18,096 nt of DNA from Rhodobacter sp. GTDB taxonomy: Bacteria > Pseudomonadota > Alphaproteobacteria > Rhodobacterales > Rhodobacteraceae. Positions 1-4,871 of the stretch are shown here, piece after piece. Below the pieces are notes generated by a model. The model was not told where the DNA came from and did no database searches. It worked only from the letters and a program-made list of their open reading frames with translations. A program made the position numbers and the translations under genes. The first letter of the stretch is position 1, and every line of letters starts with the position of its first letter. The stretch lies in assembly GCA_027482795.1 (NCBI GenBank), contig JAIXVS010000216.1, forward strand, positions 1 through 18,096. Reading direction: 5' to 3'.

Positions 1-300
1 CAACCATGTGCCAGCGATGCCGCCCAAGACTTGGGCTGCGGTATAGGCCAGCGCCAGACTGCGCGCCATCTCGCCGCGCAGGGTGAAAACCAGCGTGGCC
101 ACAGGGTTAAACTGCGCGCCCGAAATGGGGCCAAGAATAGTGATCAGCATGAACAGCGCGGCCACTGTGGCGGCGGTATTGGCCAGCAGCGCTACGGCGG
201 TATCAGCGGTCAGCCGATCGGCCATAATGCCCGATCCGACCACGGCGCAGACCAAAAGGGCGGTGCCAAGCCCCTCGGCCACCAGCTTTTGCGCACTCAT
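1..300 (-). CDS. MIP/aquaporin-family channel, ars-operon type (partial, C-terminus outside window)
   Basis: This is the N-terminal 100 residues of a major intrinsic protein channel; the rest lies beyond the left edge. The ATG at 298-300 overlaps the arsC stop by 4 nt (ATGA), so the two genes are translationally coupled. The sequence shows hydrophobic helices and the first half-helix pore motif: residues 59-67 read ISGAQFNPV. The family consensus is SGAHxNPA, so the usual His is Gln here and the third NPA position is Val. Aquaglyceroporins placed in ars operons, such as AqpS of Sinorhizobium meliloti, pass arsenite out of the cell down its gradient after ArsC has reduced arsenate. The position directly after arsR-arsC suggests the same job here. 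The second NPA motif cannot be seen, and selectivity for arsenite rather than water or glycerol is inferred from context. Confidence 0.85.
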   Translation of the reverse strand, partial: MSAQKLVAEGLGTALLVCAVVGSGIMADRLTADTAVALLANTAATVAALFMLITILGPISGAQFNPVATLVFTLRGEMARSLALAYTAAQVLGGIAGTWL

Positions 301-791
301 TCTGTTTTGCCTATGTCTGACAGTTTGGTTTTCAGCGCCAGAGCGTCCAGCGTTTCAATCGGCAGGGCGGCAAATGCCCCCACGCGGCGCATCAGGGCGG
401 CGTAGGTTTGGGCAAAGGCCACGGCCTTTTCGGCATCCGACCCTTCTACCGCCGCAGGGTCTGGCAGGCCCCAATGGGCCGAAACAGGTGCGCCTGGCCA
501 ATACGGGCATTCCTCGGCGGCAGCCGAATCGCAGACGGTGATGACGAAATCCATCGCGGGCGCGTCTGGTAGGGCAAACTCATCCCAGCTTTTGCTGCGG
601 GCAAAGGCGGTATCGATGCCTTCACGTTTCAGCAGATCAATCGCAAAGGGGTTGGGCTGGCCCGCAGGTTTCGACCCCGCCGAATAGGCGCGGAATTTGC
701 CGCCGCCATGGTGGTTAAACACCGCCTCGCCCAAGATGGAACGGGCAGAATTGCCCGTGCATAGGATCAATACATTGTAGGTTTTTTCCAT
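297..791 (-). CDS. arsC: Arsenate reductase ArsC, low-molecular-weight phosphatase (thioredoxin-coupled) type
   Basis: This cytoplasmic enzyme of 164 aa reduces arsenate to arsenite. The start MEKTYNVLIL at 791 is preferred over longer in-frame starts because GAGGGA lies just upstream of this ATG and the family motif begins eight residues into the protein. The P-loop CTGNSARS has Cys11 and Arg17 (C-x5-R). Cys88 and Cys95 form a C-x6-C pair, as in the redox cascade of Staphylococcus aureus pI258 ArsC. Asp111 in LPDP fits the general acid of the phosphatase fold. These features point to the thioredoxin-dependent family, not the glutaredoxin-dependent one. The gene follows arsR after 7 nt and overlaps the aquaporin gene by 4 nt, so the three form one operon, probably derepressed by arsenite through ArsR. 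Confidence 0.95.
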   Translation of the reverse strand: MEKTYNVLILCTGNSARSILGEAVFNHHGGGKFRAYSAGSKPAGQPNPFAIDLLKREGIDTAFARSKSWDEFALPDAPAMDFVITVCDSAAAEECPYWPGAPVSAHWGLPDPAAVEGSDAEKAVAFAQTYAALMRRVGAFAALPIETLDALALKTKLSDIGKTE

Positions 792-798
792 GATTCCC

Positions 799-1131
799 TC
801 AGCAGTTACAGGCCAGCGCATCCAGCACTGGCGCACAGATTTCAGGTTTGCCGCCACAGCAATCTTGCAGCAGCCAAGTCAGCAGCGCCCGCAGCCCAGC
901 CATATCGGCGGCATATCGAATGATGCGCCCATCGCGCACCGCCAGCAGCAGGCCCGATTGGGTAAGAATCGACAGATGCGTCGACAGCGTGCTGGGCGAG
1001 ATGTTCAGCTGTGCCGCAATCTCGCCCGCCGCCAAGCCCTGCCCGCCCACCTGCACGAGCAGACGAAACACCGCCAACCGCGTGGGCTGGCCCAAGGCAT
1101 CAAAGGCCAAAAGGGCGGCAGACATTTCCAT
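799..1131 (-). CDS. arsR: ArsR/SmtB-family arsenic-responsive repressor
   Basis: This is a 110-aa winged-helix repressor of the ars operon. The N-terminal part (ALGQPTRLAVFRLL) and recognition helix region (LNISPSTLSTHLSIL, about residues 42-56) are typical of ArsR/SmtB proteins. The C-terminus is cysteine-rich, with C91, C92, C99, C108 and C110 (CCGGKPEIC followed by CNC at the end). Such C-terminal cysteine groups bind As(III) in some ArsR proteins, for example that of Acidithiobacillus ferrooxidans, in place of the CVC site of E. coli ArsR. That this cluster is the sensor is an inference. The start could be the ATG at 1131 or the second in-frame ATG at 1125; the latter has a weak GGA just upstream. 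It leads the operon arsR-arsC-aquaporin and probably represses itself through the palindrome at 1130-1145. Confidence 0.93.
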   Translation of the reverse strand: MEMSAALLAFDALGQPTRLAVFRLLVQVGGQGLAAGEIAAQLNISPSTLSTHLSILTQSGLLLAVRDGRIIRYAADMAGLRALLTWLLQDCCGGKPEICAPVLDALACNC

Positions 1132-1157
1132 ATTTCGGGAAATATCGAAGGATTGTA
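1130..1157 (-). promoter_or_regulatory. Probable ArsR operator and -10 element of the ars operon
   Basis: Positions 1130-1145 hold a perfect inverted repeat, ATATTTC-GG-GAAATAT (7-2-7), which touches the first ATG of arsR. AT-rich palindromes of this shape are typical ArsR/SmtB operators. On the minus strand TACAAT at 1152-1157 fits a -10 box, which would place the transcript start at about 1145, inside the palindrome. A bound repressor would then block initiation. I see no good -35 box at normal spacing. The palindrome is seen directly; its operator role is inferred from position. Confidence 0.7.
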
Positions 1158-1171
1158 ACAGGGGTGTGACG

Positions 1172-1642
1172 CTACACCTCCAACGCCGTCGTCTTGACCA
1201 CTGTTCGCAGCGCGAAGGATGATTGCATCTGCCGCACCCCTGGCAATCTCGATAAAAACTGCCGATGTATCCGCGCGAAGTCTTCGGTATCTTCGGCCAT
1301 GATTTTCAGCAGGTAATCGGCGCTGCCTGCCATCAGGTGGCATTCCAGCAGGTCGGGCACGCGGGCGACGGCGGCCTCGAACGCGTCCAGCACATCCTCG
1401 GCTTGGGATTGCAGGGTGATTTCCACGTAAACAGTTGTCGGCCGCCCCAATTTGCGCGCGTCCAGCAGGGCGACATAGGCGGCGATGATGCCGTCTGCCT
1501 CTAGCCGCGCCACGCGGCGGTGGCAGGCGCTGGGGGACAGATTGGCTTTTTCGGCCAGCTCGGCATTGGTGATGCGGCTATCCTTCTGCAAAAGGCGCAG
1601 AATGCGGCGATCTGTTGCGTCGAGTTGCGGATCGGTGGTCAT
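1172..1642 (-). CDS. Lrp/AsnC-family transcriptional regulator, probable regulator of ald
   Basis: This 156-aa DNA-binding protein has the full Lrp/AsnC layout. An N-terminal helix-turn-helix (about residues 6-55, LDATDRRILRLLQKDSRIT onward, with LSPSACHRRVARLE as recognition helix) is followed by a RAM ligand-binding domain (about 68-150) with the GSADYLLKI motif. Lrp-type regulators assemble as dimers to octamers and respond to amino acids. The gene is divergent from alanine dehydrogenase with 132 bp between them. This arrangement recurs in proteobacteria and mycobacteria, where the Lrp protein (AldR, or BkdR-like) activates or represses ald in response to alanine. Ligand and sign of regulation are inferred. 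The ribosome binding site is weak. The stop lies 40 bp upstream of the arsR start, so some read-through into ars is possible. Confidence 0.92.
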   Translation of the reverse strand: MTTDPQLDATDRRILRLLQKDSRITNAELAEKANLSPSACHRRVARLEADGIIAAYVALLDARKLGRPTTVYVEITLQSQAEDVLDAFEAAVARVPDLLECHLMAGSADYLLKIMAEDTEDFARIHRQFLSRLPGVRQMQSSFALRTVVKTTALEV

Positions 1643-1652
1643 TTCTTCGAAA

Positions 1653-1721
1653 CCTTGCGCCCATTACCGAAGTATCTTGCGCCATTGGGGCAAATTGCGG
1701 GCAAAATGTCAAAGCAATTGC
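1653..1721. promoter_or_regulatory. Putative Lrp-type binding array in the divergent lrp-ald intergenic region
   Basis: The 132-bp gap (1643-1774) carries several symmetric TTGC/GCAA elements. They are TTGCGCCATTGGGGCAA at 1677-1693 (7-3-7 with one mismatched pair), TTGCGGGCAA at 1695-1704, and GCAATTGC at 1714-1721. A near-direct repeat CTTGCGC(C)CATT starts near 1654 and again near 1676, about two helical turns apart. Phased repeats of this kind suit an oligomeric Lrp protein. The repeats are read directly; Lrp binding is inferred. I could not assign convincing -35/-10 boxes to either gene. Confidence 0.45.
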
Positions 1722-1774
1722 GCGCGCCCTGCCGCATTCTACCCCTATCGCCGTTTGGCCCATAGGAGAGCGCA

Positions 1775-2893
1775 ATGAAAATCGGATGCCCCAAGGAAAT
1801 TAAACCGCAAGAGTTCCGCGTGGGGATGACCCCGAATGCGGCGCGCGAGGCGGTTAATGCTGGTCACACCGTGCAGGTTGAAACCAATGCTGGCGTGGGC
1901 GCGGGCTTTTCCGATGCCGATTATATCGCAGCGGGCGCGCAAATAATCGCCACGGCGGAAGAGATTTTCGCCAGCGCCGATATGATCGTCAAGGTCAAAG
2001 AACCCCAGCCGATTGAGCGTGCGCGTCTGCGGCAGGGCCAAGTTCTGTTCACCTATCTACATCTGGCCCCCGACCCAGAGCAGACCAAAGACCTGCTCGC
2101 ATCGGGCGCGACCTGCATCGCCTATGAAACCGTGACCGATGATCGCGGCGGCTTGCCCCTGCTGGCCCCCATGTCCGAAGTGGCGGGGCGGCTGGCCCCG
2201 CAGGTTGGCGCATGGACGCTGCAAAAGGCGAACGGCGGGCGCGGGGTGTTGATGGGCGGCGTTCCAGGTGTTCTGCCTGCACGCGTTTTGGTGATTGGCG
2301 GCGGCGTTGTGGGCACCCACGCGGCGAAAATCGCTGCGGGGATGGGGGCGGATGTGACCGTTCTTGACCGCTCGGTGAACCGTTTGCGGTATTTGGATGA
2401 TGTGTTTGGCGGGCAGTTCAAAAACGCCTATGCCGATGCGGCGACCACCATCGAGCTAGCGCGGCAGGCGGATATGATTATTGGCGCGGTGCTGATCCCT
2501 GGGGCGGCCGCGCCCAAGCTGATTTCGCGCGCGCAGTTGAAGGAATTGAAACCCGGCGCGGCGCTGGTGGATGTGGCCATTGACCAAGGCGGCTGTTTTG
2601 AAACCAGCCGCGCAACCACCCACCAAGACCCAATTTACGAGGTGGACGGCATTATGCATTACTGCGTGGCCAATATGCCAGGCGCGGTTGCCCGCACTTC
2701 GACCCTTGCTTTGGGCAATGCGACGATGCCCTTCATGCTGGCGCTGGCGAATAAGGGCTGGAAACAGGCCTGCGCCGATGACAAGCACCTGCTGGCAGGG
2801 CTGAACGTTCATGCGGGGCACCTGACATATGCGGCAGTTGGCGCGGCTTTGGGCCTGCCAAGCATCACAGGGGCCGAGGCGTTGAAGATTTAG
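1775..2893 (+). CDS. ald: Alanine dehydrogenase
   Basis: This is a complete 372-aa NAD-dependent L-alanine dehydrogenase, which interconverts L-alanine with pyruvate, ammonium and NADH in the cytoplasm. The start MKIGCPKE has AGGAG at 1764-1768. The residues known as catalytic or substrate-binding in the Mycobacterium tuberculosis enzyme are at the same numbers here: Arg15, Lys75, His96 and Asp270. The Rossmann glycine motif VIGGGVVG spans about 173-180, and Asp198 at the end of the next strand would bind the NAD ribose. Length matches the family. It is divergent from an Lrp-type regulator, which supports a role in alanine catabolism for carbon and nitrogen. No frameshift or missing domain is seen. 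Confidence 0.97.
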   Translation: MKIGCPKEIKPQEFRVGMTPNAAREAVNAGHTVQVETNAGVGAGFSDADYIAAGAQIIATAEEIFASADMIVKVKEPQPIERARLRQGQVLFTYLHLAPDPEQTKDLLASGATCIAYETVTDDRGGLPLLAPMSEVAGRLAPQVGAWTLQKANGGRGVLMGGVPGVLPARVLVIGGGVVGTHAAKIAAGMGADVTVLDRSVNRLRYLDDVFGGQFKNAYADAATTIELARQADMIIGAVLIPGAAAPKLISRAQLKELKPGAALVDVAIDQGGCFETSRATTHQDPIYEVDGIMHYCVANMPGAVARTSTLALGNATMPFMLALANKGWKQACADDKHLLAGLNVHAGHLTYAAVGAALGLPSITGAEALKI

Positions 2894-2963
2894 CGCCAAG
2901 AATTACCGACGGAAAGGCGGCGCGCGGGCGTTTACAGGGAAATCAACGCAAAAAGGTTTCCCC

Positions 2964-3578
2964 ATGTTCGCGCGCCTCTCCTTTCTAAACCCCTACTGGC
3001 TGTGGGCCATTCTGGCCCTGCCTGCCCTTGGCATGATTGCACCGTTTTTTGGCGAGGAAACCCGCGCCCTGCGCGGCGTGATCCACGGATCGGGCGAATT
3101 TGCCGCCCGATTTATGATTATTTCCATGATGGCCACCCCGCTGATGATGTTGACCAAGGGCAGCCGCTTTGCCCGCTGGCTGGTGAAAAATCGCCGCTAT
3201 TTCGGCGTGGCGGCCTTTGCCTATGCCGCGGTGCATACACTGGCCTATGTGGTTGTTGAGGAAACCTTGGCGCGCATTTTGGCCGAGGCGAGCGACTTTG
3301 ATATGCTCACCGGCTGGCTGGCCTTTGCGGTGTTTATCCCGCTTGCCGCCACCTCGATGGACTTTGCCGTGCGCAAGATGGGCACATGGTGGAAATGGCT
3401 GCAACGCTGGACTTACGGCGCTGCGGTGCTGACGCTGCTGCACTGGGCCAGTTTGCATGATTGGGGCGGCTGGGCCCCTGCGGCGGTGCATTTCGCGCCC
3501 TTAGCCCTGCTGACAGCTTATCGCATTTGGTGGAATTATTTCCGCAAAAGGCAGGGCCAAAGCGCCCTTGCGGCCTAA
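2964..3578 (+). CDS. Ferric-reductase-like transmembrane protein, MsrQ/YedZ-like
   Basis: This is a 204-aa inner-membrane protein with about five or six hydrophobic segments. It resembles the heme-binding ferric-reductase-like domain of MsrQ (YedZ). The stretch RRYFGVAAFAYAAVHTLAYV has His91, the residue number of a heme ligand in E. coli MsrQ. The later stretch TSMDFAVRKMGTWWKWLQRW is followed by His160 and His165, then His176. MsrQ passes electrons from the respiratory chain to periplasmic methionine sulfoxide reductase MsrP. No msrP or flavodoxin-like partner is next to it: ald ends 70 bp upstream and mscL is convergent downstream. The role in methionine sulfoxide repair is therefore uncertain; it could serve another quinone- or heme-linked reductase. 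AAAAGG lies about 6 nt before the ATG. Confidence 0.8.
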   Translation: MFARLSFLNPYWLWAILALPALGMIAPFFGEETRALRGVIHGSGEFAARFMIISMMATPLMMLTKGSRFARWLVKNRRYFGVAAFAYAAVHTLAYVVVEETLARILAEASDFDMLTGWLAFAVFIPLAATSMDFAVRKMGTWWKWLQRWTYGAAVLTLLHWASLHDWGGWAPAAVHFAPLALLTAYRIWWNYFRKRQGQSALAA

Positions 3579-3581
3579 ACA

Positions 3582-3608
3582 AAAAGGCCCCCGAAACGGG
3601 GGCCTTTT
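3582..3608. terminator. Bidirectional rho-independent terminator
   Basis: A perfect 11-bp stem (AAAAGGCCCCC pairing with GGGGGCCTTTT) encloses a 5-nt GAAAC loop between the convergent msrQ-like gene and mscL. On the minus strand the stem is followed by TTTTTGTTT, so termination should be strongest for mscL. On the plus strand the T-run is TTTT. It begins 3 nt after the stop of the upstream gene and ends 15 nt before the mscL stop. Confidence 0.9.
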
Positions 3609-3623
3609 CGCAATTGCCTAAGC

Positions 3624-4040
3624 TTACTTTTTCAGTGCCACCAAAATATCCTTCAGCACGTCCAGTTCGGTAGGGCCCTTTGGGGCCTCTGGCGCGGCGG
3701 GCTTTTCGCCCTTTAGACGGTTCACAGCCTTGACCAACAAGAACACCACAAAGGCGATGATCAGGAAATTAATCACGGCGGTGATAAAGGCCCCATAGGC
3801 GAACACAGCCGCGCCCGCATCGCGCGCAACTTGCAGGCCCGCGCCGGCTGGAACCGTGCCCGACAGCACGACATACATGCTGGTAAAATCCACCCCGCCC
3901 AAGATCAACCCGATGATGGGGTTGATCAAATCGCCCACAAGGCTGCTGACAATGGCCGTAAAGGCCGCGCCGATGATGATACCAACGGCCAAGTCCATGA
4001 CATTGCCCTTGGCGATAAAATCCTTGAATTCCTTGATCAT
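3624..4040 (-). CDS. mscL: Large-conductance mechanosensitive channel MscL
   Basis: This is a complete 138-aa channel that opens under high membrane tension to release solutes during osmotic downshock. It forms a homopentamer in the inner membrane. The N-terminal amphipathic helix MIKEFKDFIAKGNVMDLAVG leads into TM1 (about 15-45, with the glycine- and alanine-rich pore lining GIIIGAAFTAIV). A periplasmic loop (about 46-77) follows, then TM2 (about 78-103) and a charged cytoplasmic C-terminal helix (PTELDVLKDILVALKK). All family landmarks and the usual length are present. AGAGGGA lies upstream of the ATG. The gene is divergent from the glutathione transferase gene and shares a terminator with the convergent membrane protein gene, so it is probably monocistronic. 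Confidence 0.97.
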   Translation of the reverse strand: MIKEFKDFIAKGNVMDLAVGIIIGAAFTAIVSSLVGDLINPIIGLILGGVDFTSMYVVLSGTVPAGAGLQVARDAGAAVFAYGAFITAVINFLIIAFVVFLLVKAVNRLKGEKPAAPEAPKGPTELDVLKDILVALKK

Positions 4041-4175
4041 TTCCGTTCCCTCTTCTGTGCGCTTTCTGCGCGATTAATAGCGCGCGCATTTGCGCATAGG
4101 TTGCGCAAAATTGCATCAAATTTTATGCATCATGGCTGGGAAATTCTGCTAAACCGTCCCAAACAGGAGAAGCAC
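4041..4175. promoter_or_regulatory. Divergent promoter region between mscL and the GST gene
   Basis: This 135-bp region is more AT-rich than its surroundings near 4107-4130. A weak plus-strand promoter candidate is TTGCGC (4101-4106), a 17-bp spacer, then TATGCA (4124-4129). TGCATCA occurs twice as a direct repeat (4112-4118 and 4126-4132), and TTGCGCAA (4101-4108) and ATGCAT (4125-4130) are palindromes. On the minus strand TATTAA (4074-4079) could be a -10 for mscL, but no -35 is evident. Promoter assignments are low confidence. Confidence 0.35.
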
Positions 4176-4871
4176 ATGACCAACCTTTCGCAATTTCCCA
4201 TCACCGCGCGCTGGCCTGCCAAAGACCCCAGCGTGATCCAACTGTATTCGCTGCCCACGCCGAATGGGGTGAAAATATCCATCGCGCTAGAGGAATTGGC
4301 CCTGCCCTACGAGGCGCATTTGGTGGATTTCGGCAAGAACGATCAGATGACACCTGAATTTCTGTCGCTGAACCCCAATAACAAAATCCCTGCGATGATT
4401 GATCCGAACGGGCCAAATGGCGCGCCGCTGGCGCTGTTTGAAAGCGGGGCGATGTTGATTTATCTGGCGGAAAAGACGGGCAAGCTGCTGCCAGCGGCAA
4501 ACCGTTACGAAGTGCTGCAATGGCTGATGTTCCAAATGGGCGGACTGGGGCCGATGTTTGGGCAGTTTGGGTTTTTCCACGTTTATGCGGGCAAAGATAT
4601 TGAAGACCCGCGCCCGAAAGAGCGTTACCGCGCAGAATCCGCCCGCCTGCTGACAGTGCTGGATAAGGCGTTAGAGGGGCGCGACTGGATCGCGGGGGAC
4701 TATTCCATCGCCGACATCGCCATTGCGCCGTGGGTGCGCAATATGCGCGATGGCTACAAAGGCGGCGATTTGGTGGAATTGCCCGCGCGCAAAAACGTGG
4801 TGGCATATCTGGAACGTTTCCTTGCCCGCCCTGCCGTACAGCGCGGACTGACTGTGCCAGCCCGCAGCTGA
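4176..4871 (+). CDS. Glutathione S-transferase, YfcG/YghU (Nu-class) type
   Basis: This 231-aa protein has a thioredoxin-like N-terminal domain (about 20-105) and an all-helical C-terminal domain (about 110-225). The active-site turn TPNG (28-31), the cis-proline segment NNKIPAM (68-74) and the glutathione-binding ESGA (89-92) closely follow the pattern of E. coli YfcG and YghU. Those enzymes use a Thr/Asn site rather than Tyr, Ser or Cys, and have disulfide-bond reductase activity with glutathione disulfide. DYSIADIAIAPWV (175-187) is the usual GST helix motif. The ATG at 4176 is chosen because AGGAG lies at 4165-4169; a much longer in-frame extension to 3831 crosses mscL and is not credible. 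The stop codon touches that of the convergent dehydrogenase gene. The natural substrate is unknown. Confidence 0.93.
   Translation: MTNLSQFPITARWPAKDPSVIQLYSLPTPNGVKISIALEELALPYEAHLVDFGKNDQMTPEFLSLNPNNKIPAMIDPNGPNGAPLALFESGAMLIYLAEKTGKLLPAANRYEVLQWLMFQMGGLGPMFGQFGFFHVYAGKDIEDPRPKERYRAESARLLTVLDKALEGRDWIAGDYSIADIAIAPWVRNMRDGYKGGDLVELPARKNVVAYLERFLARPAVQRGLTVPARS

Noticed and set aside
2894..2963. Possible terminator after ald
   Set aside because: The GC-rich stretch near 2916-2930 has no clean stem followed by a T-run.
3831..4175. In-frame N-terminal extension of the GST gene
   Set aside because: It runs antisense through mscL, has no family similarity, and a strong ribosome binding site sits before the ATG at 4176.
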